Source: Thereva unica (taxonomy: Eukaryota; Arthropoda; Insecta; Diptera; Therevidae). From it: a stretch of DNA of 64,000 nucleotides. Positions 36,741 to 48,188 of this stretch are shown here, piece after piece. The notes under the pieces were generated by a model that ran no database searches, had not been told where the DNA came from, and worked only from the letters and a program-made list of their open reading frames with translations. Made by a program: the position numbers and the translations under genes. The stretch spans positions 12,450,501 to 12,514,500 of the forward strand of contig OX465282.1 of the NCBI GenBank assembly GCA_949987705.1. Reading direction: 5' to 3'. The stretch's first letter is position 1. Each line of letters opens with the position of its first letter.

Positions 36741-37020
36741 GTTGAAAGGATAGCGTAGACTATAACAACCGTAGCTTAAGGATGCCAAACTGGAAGACAT
36801 CGGCTCAGAATCGTGACCGGTGGAAAGAATCGTAGCGAGAGACCAGGAAAATTCGCTTAAAAATGTTACACCATACCAATTAATGACTGTTTGCACGACA
36901 AACAAAACTATAAGTATGACACACGCGTCAGAGTCATTCATATTATGATTGCTGACTAAATAATAAAATATAATTACGAGTCACCGCAATCACGCAACAA
37001 GTCAATAACTTATTGATTAA

Positions 37021-37198
37021 TGTTGTGCTAATTGAGTTAATAATAAAAAAATGATTATGTTGCGCAAATTGTAATGTATAAATTAAGCTCATGGAAATTA
37101 AAATTCAGTTAAGAACAGTAACTCGAAGTATTATTTCAACCACCAAAAACTGCTACTAAATTAATTAGGTTGTGCAGTCCTAATCACCCCCTATAACA
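37021..37198 (+). repeat. candidate 5' LTR of the BEL/Pao element
   Basis: The block begins TGTTGTGC and ends TATAACA, giving the TG..CA form with short inverted tips. It contains a TATA-like TGTATAAATT at about 37075. No second LTR was found, so both edges are tentative; the left edge could lie up to about 75 bp upstream. Confidence 0.4.
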
Positions 37199-37340
37199 GT
37201 CCAGGTCATACCAATGAGCTATACATTGGTCTTTCGAACCTTTGAAAGAATCAAACCTACGCACAACTCGCACCGCGAGTTAAACAGTTAGAAAAAAACA
37301 ATAACATTAAGAACCGAATTACCGAGTCTGCAGTACCAAG

Positions 37341-39344
37341 ATGGAGTCATTTTCGGAAATAGCAGAGGAACAAAAGAAGCTTGGGGAAACCATGAGCCGT
37401 GCCCTCTCAAACATGAAGAAAGACAGCAGTGGGAGGAAAGACAAGAGCTATGTAGAAAAGAGACTAGCGGAATTTGACAGTTCCTGGGGAAAATTTCAAG
37501 AAAACCACGACTATCTGGAAGGAATGAACAGACCTTCGGAACCGTATTTTACGCAGAATTTCTACAATCAAGTAAAAGCTAAATACGATGAAGCCAAGGA
37601 ATTACTGAGAGATTATCAACAAAAACTTAGCAAGCAGCTGGTCGAGACAGCAGCAAACACCACAGGAGTAAACTTCAACATAAAATTGAACGACGACATG
37701 GAGGAGAAGACATTGCGTCTCAAGGAACAGAGGGTCAAAATGAGCAACATTAGGAGACTACTTGCTGAAGTAGGAGAGAGAGGCCAAGCGAAAACCAAGA
37801 CGTACTGCGAATTTAAAATCAAGCTGTTAACAACGCTATACAAGAATTGCACGAAGAAATCATGACATTTACCGAAGAGGAAGAGCTGTCGCATCAGTAC
37901 TTCAAGGAGGAGCAATATGAAACTCTTGAAGAAGTGTACCAAGAAACCATGATAGAACTACAAGATGTGGTAGAAGAAAAAAGTCAGAGAGAGGATGAGG
38001 CAAAGACGAAACTACCACAAATAAAAATTCCAAACTTTGACGGTGACTAGGTATAAGGCCTGGAAATATTTTGAAAATATATTCTGTAGATTAATCCACA
38101 TCAACAAACGTTTAGGTAATGCTGAGAAAATGCATTACTTGCAAACGTCACTAAGTGGTGAGGCGCACAAACTTATCCAACATCTGGCAAGCAGCGAATC
38201 CAGTTATGAAGCAGCATGGAGCCTAGTAACATGGAGCATGGAGCCTACGTTTATCATCGATTCTGCCAAAGCAATAAAACAATTGCATGACCAAATAAAA
38301 GAATGCCTACAACTAGAAACCCCACCCTGGGAAACCTTCATTGCACATGTTATACGAAGAAATATGGATCCAGAGACCTATAAAGCGTACGAGCAATCAT
38401 TGAGCGAACCACGAGAGATACCGAAATTAGAAGACATACAGAAGTTCTTGGAAACTAGATTCCAAGCACTAGAAGTAAATCCAGAGCCTAGGAAGAAAAC
38501 TGAAAGCAGCCGCACCATAAACCATGGACAATCACGAAGTAACTACCAAATAAAGAATTATCACGCTAGTACCACACAGTGCCGATACTGTAATGGACAG
38601 CACAGTATATACGTATGTCAAAAATACAGAGTACTGAAGTTAGCAGAGAAGCTTAACTTCGTCCGGCAGAGTGAAATATGTCTCAACTGTTTGAACCATG
38701 GCAAGAACGACCCCTGCCACAGCCAAAGCCGATGCAACGTCTGTAAGCAGCAACACCATACATTAATTCACCAAGAGGCAAAAAATCCAACAGCAAAACA
38801 AGATGTACCGAGAGTAATGTCATCACACATCGCTACATCTCAACGCACAATTGAGTCACACGTTGTAAGGAAATCTTGCAATGTAATACTGGCAAGAGCT
38901 CTAGTACGAGCCCAGACCGTAAGAAACACTTATGAGTATCTGAGAGCATTGGTAGATCCCGGATCCCAAGTCACCTTCATAAGCAAAAACTCGACGCAAG
39001 CATTAGGAGTTCCAAGAATGAAAATATATTCTGAGATTTCAGAAATACACAGGAGCAAGGCTGGGACACCTCACAGCAAAATTTTAGTAGAACTCATTTC
39101 GAGATTTCCATCCAACTTTAAACTGCAGTGTGAAGCTCTAATACTTCCATCGCTGAAGAGCGACCAACCACAAAAATATATCGTTAGCGAAGGTCATACC
39201 AGTTGGAGTAATCTCATTCTTGCAGACCCTACATACGATACCCCGGGACCAGTTGACATGATATTGGGCGCAGACGTATTTGGAGACATCCTAATGAACA
39301 GAATTCGAAAAAAACAAATGTGGAACGTTAGCTTAAAAAACTGA
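37341..39344 (+). pseudogene. BEL/Pao gag-protease, frameshifted
   Basis: Three overlapping open stretches (37341-37865, 37847-38050, 38037-39344) lie in frames 0, 2 and 0, so two frameshifts break one ancestral ORF. The start is acidic/coiled coil, then LPQIKIPNFDGD and the DUF1759 gag region (EKMHYLQTSLSGEAHKLIQH). Cys/His knuckles follow at about 38575-38770 (CRYCNGQHSIYVC, CLNCLNHG, CNVCKQQHHTLIH). A retropepsin-like domain then has ALVDPGSQVTFIS, where the usual catalytic D-S-G is D-P-G, and ends with DMILGADVFGDI. The D-P-G change and the frameshifts argue that it is inactive. Confidence 0.85.
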
Positions 39345-39440
39345 ATTTGCCTGGATATTGTCTGGACCAATCGAACAGAAAGAAGTAACCAGGAAAATCA
39401 CATCAATCACACCAAAAGCATTTCTGTTGTTATCATTCAC

Positions 39441-39880
39441 GTTATTTACTTGTGTTTAGAAATATAAACCCACAATTATTGTTTGTTTATAATGCCAAAA
39501 ATAAGATTACATTTAATCTAAAATTAACTTAAATAAGATTTCATTAAGCAGTCACTCAAAAATTCCACTTTCCGCTGATCTATCTACAAATATTTTTTTA
39601 TTGCCATATATGATTTATAACAGAGGACCATCAGCATAAACAAGATCATTTTTTATTAATAAAAGCTCGGGTTTTATTTGAGATAAACATGAAAAAAATA
39701 TTTGAATCATATCTTATTATATAATTTAGCTATGAACGATACTTCCTAACAACAGTTTCGTATACTCTGAACAAGTTGAATCTCTTGCAGAGAGTGTGCG
39801 ATAATATTGCCGAGTCGCATTAAGATAAGCAAAATTGATCATAATAAAATACCTTCACGTGTGTCTATGGTTCTGGACAC
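39441..39880. other. intergenic DNA before sulfotransferase gene A
   Basis: AT-rich with no ORF or repeat recognised. An AGATAAG word (GATA-type site) occurs near 39820, upstream of the promoter described next. Confidence 0.35.
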
Positions 39881-39885
39881 AACTC

Positions 39886-39922
39886 TATAAAAATTGCGCA
39901 ACACAGTTTCGCACTATCACTT
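39886..39922 (+). promoter_or_regulatory. TATA box and initiator of sulfotransferase gene A
   Basis: CTATAAAAATT starts at 39885, and an arthropod initiator-like TATCACTT places a start-site A at 39919, about 33 bp downstream. The ATG follows at 40082 after a 160-bp leader, so the pair is well placed. Confidence 0.6.
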
Positions 39923-40081
39923 TGTGTGCAAGCTTTTACTAATTGAAGCAAGGAGATTATTACAAAATTGGTTTATACATAGTTGTTTAAATTGACGATC
40001 AACAAACAAAGTTTAGAAGATTATTATCAACAAGTTCTAATATAACAACAAGTTTAGTGTTGTTTAGTGGCTCAAACCGAC

Positions 40082-43000
40082 ATGTTTAAAATTGAAAAAA
40101 TATCAAATGAAATTTGTAATAAATTAATATCACCGGGTGTTACTGGTTTTATAAATGTTACACCTCTTGAAGTATCGCCGATACTGCGTAAGTTTTGGAA
40201 GCGGTCACCGACATGTCTACCGGAACCGTATGCAGATTACGCAGAGAAAATATACAATTTCAAGGTGCGCAAAGATGATGTGTGGATTGTAACATATCCA
40301 AAAAGTGGAACAACATGGACTCAGGAGATGATATGGATTATTGTGAATGATTTTGATTTTGATAAAGCTAAGAAGGATATTACTGAAAGATCACCATTTT
40401 TAGAGTAAGTAACTAGTAATAGCTATCAAGTAATATTGAATATATTATTTTATTTTAGAGTAAATGGTTTGGTGTTTTCTCCAGTTGTTCCAGAGGATTA
40501 TGTTGATAATCTTCCATCGCCTAGAGTTATAAAATCACATCTATCAAGTGCTTTGCTACCTTCTGAGCTATGGACTAAAAAGCCAAAGGTATGAAATGCG
40601 CTTTTAAGTGATCAAATGAAGCTTTAACGCTTTTGCGGATGGTGTATGGTGACGACAATTCGTTGTAGATATGAGAACTCTTAAGACTAGGTTTTTATGG
40701 GTTAACGATCAACAATAAGTCTCTGTGTGCCTTAAACGGGGTTTTATCCTCGACTGAAATGCCGTAGCAGTAAGTTTTAGTCAGAAAGGAATGAAAGAAT
40801 GCAACACAATTTTAGTCCATAGGCTTTCATAATCTCGTCGCCTTTCTATAGTTGTAGGTTTAACTCGACAATGACTACTTTACAGGGGAACGATTTTATA
40901 ATTTCGGTGCAACTGGAACTATTCTCAGAATGAAACAGTAGGGACATTACGGGTGTAGTTTTGTTTTCTCAAACGGAATGACTGAATTATTTTTTTTTAT
41001 TTGCGATTTTATTACAGGTGTGCTCCCAGTGCATAGTGGCCAAGTCGTAAAGAGCTGATATTTTTTAGCTCTTTCGGTGTTAAGCTTCCCAAAAGGAATA
41101 AGTTTAGTAAATTCCCCTGTTTTCTTTTCAGTGTAATAGTTTTGTAATTTTCATCATAATTAAATAGCTTATAGAAAATCGTATTAGGATATTAGGGCTT
41201 CTTTTCTACTTTGAACTCCAACAACTCCGTTCAGTTGGCTTGGGTTTTTCATCATTTTCACAAATAACCCTTTTAAATTCCTTGAAATTATCCTTGAAGA
41301 AATCACTGTATCCCATTCTATGTACAAGGTACGATACTACACTATCGTTTGCTTTTGAGAAAATAAATGGCTTGTTGTAAGTCGAGCACTGGACTCAAAA
41401 ATAATTGATCAAATATAGATTGATATTTACACTCCGTCTAGGTGTAAGTATTTTTTTCTCTTTCTATGTGTGCATTGTATCTTTTTTCTAATTCCATTTT
41501 CTTGTCAGCGCCTCCCCAGTTCTATCCACCCAATGGCGCTACAACCCAAATCGGGCACTGGCGTCCTCTAGGGCATTTCTTCAAGTTTGATGGTCCCTTG
41601 CAGCATGTCTCCAGTTCCGGATTTTGAGCATTTCTGTCACAAAGTGTATCCATCTCCTCCTCGGTCTACCTACTGGCCTATTTCCCGAAATTGTTCATGC
41701 CATAAGCCGTTTTGGGATACGATTGTCCTCCAACGTGATTACCTAGCCGGCTAGTCTTAGTATGTTAATTTTTATTAAAGTTGAGAATTCTGGTTGGTCA
41801 AAAATTTCATACAACGTAATGTTACATCTCCTTCGCCATATTCCATTCTCTCTGGTTCGGCCTATTCACTCGTTCCTCTATGTCCTGGGTCCAAGTCTCG
41901 CTGCCATAGCACAGTACTGGCCGTCTTACAGTTTTGTAGAGTGAGGGTTTCGTTTTCCTGTGCACAAATCTTGAGTGCAGTATTTGTTTTTGGGCATAAA
42001 AGGCTCCATTAGCCAGTAGTATTCGTCTGGTTATTTCTTCTTTTCTTCGTTTCTTTTTGTAATTCTAGACCCAAGGTAGACTATTTTATCGACTATTTCT
42101 GGGTTATGTTCGTCGATAGTTATATTTCTTCCCATTCTAAATGCTCTGGATTGTTGCATCACCTTTGTTTTTTCTTCATTTATCTTCAAGCTCTGTCCTT
42201 TGCGGTATCTTTTCTTTTGCTGCTAAAAAGGATCTTCACACGATATTCACGTCACCCGCATAACTAAGTAATTGTACTGACTGTGTAGCTAGTGATGCAC
42301 TTCTCTGGACTGACGTTTTTCTTTTCACCCATACTAGGACGAGATTGAAGAGCACTGGGGCCAGCCCTTCCCCTTGTCTAAGTCCTTGTTGTACTTCGAA
42401 CTCTTCTGTTATAACATTTTGGATCCTTAGCTTCTCCAGTGAGTTACCAGCTTTGAGGGGACTCCAAATTCTGATAAGACGTACAGCCTCTCTCTGTTTA
42501 TTGAGTCATATACCTGTTGAAAATCGACAAATATCTGGTACATATCTACATTCCTTTCGCAGGTTGGTGGAGATTATCCTTGTCCACCTTTAGAATTTAT
42601 TTAATTTATCTACTTAAGTGAAAACACTTTGACTTTAACAAATTAACTTTCATTTATTATCACGTTAACAAAATTCCGACTGGATCCCTAGAGAGTACTT
42701 TCAAGAGTGATAACAAGAATGTGATAACAAAAGGCAAAATCTAGAGCTAGCCTAGCGGTTATTATAACAATGCAACATATAGTAGTCTTGAAGCAAGACT
42801 ACTTCTGAAAGTTGGATGATGAAAATACAGTAGTCTTAAATCAAGACTACTATTAAATGACTTAATGCTATTTTATATGTAGAAAGTGCGTTAGTAATCT
42901 TATCCACAGGTTTTCTCAAGAATTTGTTTAAGGTCAGCAGTTGGTCCGCTGTTGACCTGTTTGTCCTAAAACCAGCTTGATATTCTCCTATAAGGCCTTC

Positions 43001-46000
43001 CGCTATAAGTTCTAGGTTTTCTTTCACAAGGATTGTGAAGGTTTTGTAGCTGGTGCTGAGAAGTGAGATGCCTTTGTAGTTTTTACATGTTAATTTATCT
43101 CCTTTCTTGTAGATTGAACATATAATCACTTTCTTCCAGTCATCTAGTATAACTTTTTCCTTCCAGATATTGCATATGAGTTAGTGTAAGGATCTGATGC
43201 TGGAGCTGTGATAAACGAGCAAAGCGGCGATACAAGCGGAGCGGAGATAATACAAAAAAGTTTTCGATAGAGCGGTTTATATTGGAGCAACACGGGGAAT
43301 CACGCTTTGGTCGCGACCAACGACAAGAGATGCGATAAAGTTTTGGACAATTTTCTCCGCTAATATCGTTAGAATCAAGCAAGATTCAAGATGGATGTTG
43401 ATTCGTTAATAAGTCAAGTTTTTCTGAGGCCGTCATTGTGGGACAAACTCGAGAACAACCTTAAACTAATTAAACTGCTTTATTCTCTGCTCCAACGTGA
43501 GCACCTCATCTGTAGAGCACTACTCACAGCTTTTGTCACAGCTTTAGTCGCGGCCCTCTACACTCTACTCGTTTTTCGAAGCTCCAACATAATTAGACCG
43601 TAAGGTTCATAATAGTTGCGGCCTCCTCCCTTTGTCTTTGCAGATGTCCGTTCTCGGCTGAAACATACTGGTGATCTGACGAATTCCTTTTCACGCTTGT
43701 CTAATTCTCCCTTCACTGTAGTCTCCTGTAACTGTAATATCAATAAGTTGAACTGCTTGCGCACGACTGTTCTTGCCGATCTAAAGTGGTTTCAGTTGCG
43801 TGGTTGCAGTTGCACCTCGATTGAGCTACTTCGCATTTTGCTAAAACCTCAAGCCTAAAAAAAACAATGTTGGCACAAATCACCTAACTAATCCAAAGTC
43901 AGTTGTGCTCATGTGTGGACAAAGGTTTCATTTTAATTGCAAAAAGGTTGTGTGCGTGATCATCAGTCGACTCGTATGCGTTACACTCCACAAAATATTT
44001 AAATTGTTGAAGATATCTGCCTACGCAATACTGCAATAGCACATTGTATCCGAACGTGAGCAATTACTGAGTTTCCATGCAAAGTTTACCCTGGGTTAAC
44101 TAAGAGTAAGCGCCTATGGGAACGCGGGTTGAGTAAAGTCTCGTTAAATCCAAGAAAACTCAGTGAAACACGTCAGATTAGGCCGCGTTTTGCATATGTG
44201 TTTGTTTAAAGTGCGTTTACTGCAGACTTTTTGTCATCTCAACCCAAAACCGTCATAGAAACAGCATCGAGTATGGTTTAACTTTGGTCCTCCTTGATAT
44301 GTTCCTTGTTAAGAAGTTTCAAAAGATAACGACATAACAGCAAAGGTTAAAAGGAGATTGGAGCTGGGAAATAGAAGCTACTACACTTCTTAACAAGGAG
44401 CATATCAAGGAGGACTAAAGTTAAACCATACAGAACTGCTATTAGATCAATATTACTGTATGAATCCGAAACCTAGATATAATAAAAAAGTAACGAAGAA
44501 CGCCTCGTCGGATGCTTCGAAAGAAAAATTGCTGTTATCTGCTATCGTTATATTTTCCTGTACGATGATGACATTGGAATCATAACCTGTCCGAACTAAA
44601 TGAGCTTCAGATTCAGTTTGGGTGAACTAAACAAGTATTTATTTTTTTTTCTCGGCCTATTTAACGATGAATCCTCCTGTCCTTTTAATCATCAATGCTA
44701 TATGCAAATAGAAATATGTAATGAAAAAGTCGTAACATATTATAAAATAATACATCATTGCAACAAAAAGCCTATCTGTGGCCGTTCTTTTTGCCAGCTG
44801 TTACCTTATGGTGTATTCAAATACGCCTGAACTGTTTTGATAAATTACTCAGACTAGGATAAATCAGATACGTTATTTTTTCGCTAGGTAGAAGTCGGGT
44901 AGGTACCAAAATGGAGGGCCTAATTCAAAGTATCAATAACCTTGACTTGACTGGGAGGCGTACTGAAGTAAAGGCCTCACTAAAGATATGTACAAGTGCT
45001 TAGTGATGAGGGGGATCGTTGAATTCCTTAGACCATCTTTTTATAAATCCCAGGAGTAAACTGCCCTTGGAAGAGATATAATTGATGTGAGTGGAAAAAT
45101 CCAGCTTACAATCAAACCTAACACCAAGATCAGTTACAGAGTTTACGCGAGAGATTATGTTGTGAAGAAAAATATAGCCATAAATTAATGGACCACGGTT
45201 TCTACAAAACGTCATGACCTCGCGCTTGCTAATATTAAGAACCAGCTTGTTCTTAGAACACCAGGAATAGAAGGTGTTAAGTTCAATTTGCAAAAGTTTG
45301 CAATCCTCGGTACTCTTAATGAGCCCGTATAGTTTGATGTCATCGGCGTAAATAAGCGGTACACCAGAGGACGCTTCAATGTTTCTGGATTTGACGCCAA
45401 GAAATAGAACTTGATAGGTTCTGTCGGCTAAGTAGGATTGGAACCATACCACAAGGGTATGCGGAAAGCCTAGTTTTTTTTTAGCTTGGGAGCTATTTAA
45501 CTCGTAACGTTCACTACAAAGTCATTGACAAACGTGTTAAAGCTATAAAATTAATCACACATTAAATATTAGTGTATAAAATTATAAATTTTCAGATAAT
45601 TTACGTTGCACGAAATCCAAAAGATGCTGCTGTCTCATTTTATCATCACTTCCAGCACTTAATCGGCTATACAGGAAGTCTTGATGATTTTGTAGAAGCA
45701 TTTCTAACTGGAAATTTAAGTTATACTCCATATTGGAGACATGTTTTAGATTTTTGGAATTTAAGGAATGAATCAAACATTTTATTTTTTACTTATGAAA
45801 ATATGAAAAAAGATTTAAAAGCAATTATTATAAAATGTTGTAAATTCTTGGAGAAACCATATACAAATGAACAAGTTGATAAGCTGGTAAATCATCTGGC
45901 GTTTGATAATATGAAAAGTAAGTAAAATGTTTGATTATATACATACTATGTATTAATATATATTTTTTTATTCTAGAAAATCCACATTGTAATAATAAGG

Positions 46001-46185
46001 TTCTTGTCAAGAATTTCAATCAAATCATTGGTAAAGAAAGTGATTGGGATTTTATTAGAAAGGGAAAAGCTGGTGGTTATAAGGATGAATTATCTAAAGA
46101 ATGTATTGATAAATTCGATAAATGGATTAAGGATAACATAAAGGGAACTGATTTTGACTTTAAGGAAAACTTTATATTTGAATGA
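40082..46185 (+). CDS. cytosolic sulfotransferase (gene A), complete
   Basis: Four exons, 40082-40404, 40459-40588, 45596-45917 and 45977-46185, join in phase to give 327 aa, a normal SULT1-family length. Such enzymes transfer sulfate from PAPS to hydroxyl or amine groups of small molecules in the cytosol. Visible motifs are the 5'-phosphosulfate loop [12 protein letters not shown] with its lysine (about residue 82), KSHL with the catalytic histidine, the 3'-phosphate region [14 protein letters not shown], and the C-terminal RKGKAGGYK, a variant of the usual RKGxxGxWK with Tyr for Trp. The ATG at 40082 is preferred over an in-frame GTG 15 bases earlier. Intron 2 is 5.0 kb and holds an RTE-like LINE, a MADF-like ORF, a MITE and a Jockey-like relic. 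The substrate cannot be deduced. Genes B and C downstream are paralogues in the same orientation. Confidence 0.93.
40589..41495 (+). other. 5' part of sulfotransferase A intron 2
   Basis: No element or ORF was recognised in this first 0.9 kb of the intron. Confidence 0.35.
41500..43140 (-). mobile_element. RTE-like LINE RT fragment with internal insertion
   Basis: Minus-strand frames give [79 protein letters not shown] (YADD decayed to YAGD) and the downstream GSETWTQ-like segment near 41880. The order is RT palm then C-terminal domain of an RTE-type LINE. About 280 bp at 42595-42880 is foreign and contains two hairpins. It is a different family from the intact element at 60-63 kb. Confidence 0.7.
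42779..42855. repeat. two AGTAGTCTT..AAGACTACT hairpins
   Basis: AGTAGTCTTGAAGCAAGACT then ACT starts at about 42781, and AGTAGTCTTAAATCAAGACT then ACT at about 42832, each a short perfect stem with a small loop. They end the foreign block inside the LINE. Confidence 0.6.
43391..43603 (+). pseudogene. MADF-like ORF fragment
   Basis: The short ORF starts [20 protein letters not shown], resembling the beginning of a MADF DNA-binding domain (acidic start, then a hydrophobic-R-P-x-LWD motif), then loses similarity. MADF/Myb-like proteins are encoded by host genes and by PIF/Harbinger transposons. Its place in a transposon-rich intron favours the latter. The purine-rich upstream DNA (GCGGCGATACAAGCGGAGCG) looks like a leader. 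Short and uncertain. Confidence 0.35.
44272..44430. mobile_element. 159-bp MITE with TATGGTTTAACTTTGGTCCT ends
   Basis: The left arm TATGGTTTAACTTTGGTCCT then CCTTGATATG and CCTTGTTAAGAAG is matched by the inverted right arm (CTTCTTAACAAGG, CATATCAAGG, AGGACTAAAGTTAAACCATA). Arms of about 46 bp, no ORF. Confidence 0.88.
45000..45470 (-). mobile_element. CR1/Jockey-like LINE RT fragment, internally deleted
   Basis: One open minus-strand frame of 150 codons reads [20 protein letters not shown], then SSGVP fused directly to [11 protein letters not shown], then [20 protein letters not shown]. The GxxLGPLLFxxFIND segment normally between GVPQ and YADD is missing, although the frame stays open. 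It lies 120 bp before sulfotransferase A exon 3. Confidence 0.8.
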
Positions 46186-46409
46186 GAGTATTTCGTATGC
46201 TGTTATGTATTGATGTTAATATTTACTAATGTTAATATATTTAATTTAAATTAAACAGTATTTTCTATATTTAAAACTTTTAATTGGTTAGAACTTGAGC
46301 ATATTATGTGTATAAGAAGATGAGTGAATGGTAGGTATCATCTCGTTCCATGAACCAATGGTGTCCTCTTTTAAAATCAGCAACTTCTTTCAGTAATGCT
46401 TCTGGCCTC

Positions 46410-47790
46410 ATACTTTGCCCTTGCTAGGTAATGTAGAGTATCCCTTAGAATACAAACATTATTATCTATCTGATCGTTCTCAAATCGTTAAAATCCAGGA
46501 TAACTTCTCTGAGCTAATATATCTGCACTGCGGTGTTCCCCAAGGCTCTATTCTAGGTCCCTTGCTATTTATCATTTACTTAATGACCTTCTTCTTGTAA
46601 TTAAGAACACCTCTATTTACTTATATGCTGATGATGTGCAAATCTACATAAGTATGCCTGTAGATTAGTGATGAGCAAGATTGGTCTTGCACATTTAGCA
46701 AGAAAAGCAAGACCAAGACAATAATATAGGACAAGGGCAAGACAAGACTGCAAAATCAAGGTAGCAAGACTTTTTGCGCATCACTAACTGTCAAAAGTCA
46801 TACAGTGATGAGCGAAAAGTCTTGTCTTCCACATTTAGCAAGACCAAGGCAAGACTGCAAGAATCTCTGCAAGCCTTTTTGCAGGACCTTCTGCTCATCC
46901 CTGCAAGACTTTTGCAACTTAGTGATGAGCCAAAAGTCTTGCTATCTTGATTTTTCACACTTCTGTAGTCCTTGCTTGTCTTGGTCTAGCTTTGGTTTTG
47001 CTAAGCAAAGGCAAAAATGCAGGAACAGTCTTACTCATCACTACTGTAGATTCAACCATCCAATGTATTCGTATACCTAACGATGATCTGAGAAGTATTT
47101 CTGATTGGACTGTTGCGAATAAACTGCCCCTGAGTCCTAGGGAAACTTCTAGTGGTTTGGATTGGTGGTTAGTAAGACTCCAATTGCATCAAGTAGGTAC
47201 TCTTGCACCAATGGCAATAAAAAATGTCATCTTACCTTGTGTTAATTTAAGTGTTTAGTTTAAATCTAAATTCTATAGTATAGTTCTTCAAAAAATTGAT
47301 GGTAACTACTTTAACTGGTGAGCTCTAGACTTCTCACACCTGATATACAAAAAATGCACGTTTGCTCTAATTATGCCCCACCCAGCTCAGGTATAGCAGT
47401 CTAATTTTCCCTAAACTTGACTCGGTGCGTACAAGAAAGATGGAAGTTGCAGTTAACTATTGTCTCAAATAGGCTAAGACGACAAGAACATATCAAACCA
47501 CATGCATCCAGCTTACTGGATTTTCCTTTGGAAACATCGCTTGTACCACGAATTAAAATGTATTTTTAAGGTCATGAATAAACTGTTTCCTCGGTAGTTG
47601 TGTGAGAAACTGCGTTTCTTGCAATCCAATAGACAGGACATAGACATTATTGATTTCTAAGTGTTGAGCCCGCCACGCACTATCATTCGGTTTTACCCCG
47701 CGTTCATCGTAATCCGAACGACGGACGCCTCTATTCTATACACATTCCACGTCGTTTAGTTCGCATAGTACCATAGACGAAGATAATTTG
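46410..47790 (+). mobile_element. Jockey-like LINE relic downstream of gene A
   Basis: Frames show KHYYLSDRSQIVKIQD, HCGVPQGSILGPLLFIIYL and YMLMMCKST (a shifted YADDVQIY). After a MITE it resumes with STIQCIRIPNDDLRSISDWT, then after a gap HIKPHASSLLDFPLETSLVP and LRFLQSNRQDIDI. The order fits the RT thumb and C-terminus of one Jockey-type LINE with deletions. Confidence 0.7.
46666..47043. mobile_element. hAT-like MITE with perfect 8-bp target duplication
   Basis: The ends are TAGTGATGAGCAAGA and the inverted TCTTACTCATCACTA. CTGTAGAT flanks it at 46658-46665 and 47044-47051. An 8-bp duplication and TAGTGATG-type ends are typical of hAT elements. The interior is built from repeated TAGTGATGAG, CAAGACTTTT and GCAAGACCAAG words in both orientations. 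Confidence 0.9.
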
Positions 47791-48188
47791 TTGGTTGTAG
47801 CGGAAGTTCTTACTGGAAAGTTGAATGCATTCTAAATAGAAGTTCTATGGAACAATATCTGAGGTCGGCCATAATTTAAAATTTTTGGATTCCTTTCGCC
47901 GTTTTTATAGCTCATAGCTATGAATACTTGTAAAAATCTAAAATCATTCGTGAACGATAAAACATTGCACTGAGGCTTCGTTCCCAAAACACTGCCATTA
48001 AGCTCAATAAATGGCCAAGGCAGAACTTAAGCTTTTTACCGAATTCAGTCTTAGCTCAGGTGTCACCCTTTGTACTACTATGTAGTTCGTCATGGTGTTC
48101 AAGTCATGGTCAGATGTATGGTAGTAAGCGAGAATGCTGATTGTGGGAGGTTGTTCACAGTCGAGTTGCTCTCGAAAATAACGAATTT
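47791..48188. other. gene-free spacer
   Basis: Nothing recognisable between two LINE relics. Confidence 0.3.

Larger units (their letters stand above)
37021..39440 (+). mobile_element. truncated BEL/Pao LTR retrotransposon
   Basis: A leader with a possible LTR is followed by gag and protease, then the element stops abruptly near 39440 before any RT, RNase H or integrase. A stretch after the last ORF, in another frame, reads SGPIEQKEVTRKITS, a protease-RT linker, confirming that the coding region once continued. No 3' LTR was found. It cannot move by itself. Confidence 0.85.

Noticed and set aside
40067..40081. GTG start for sulfotransferase A, 15 bases upstream of the ATG
   Set aside because: Eukaryotic initiation favours the ATG at 40082, which gives the expected length.
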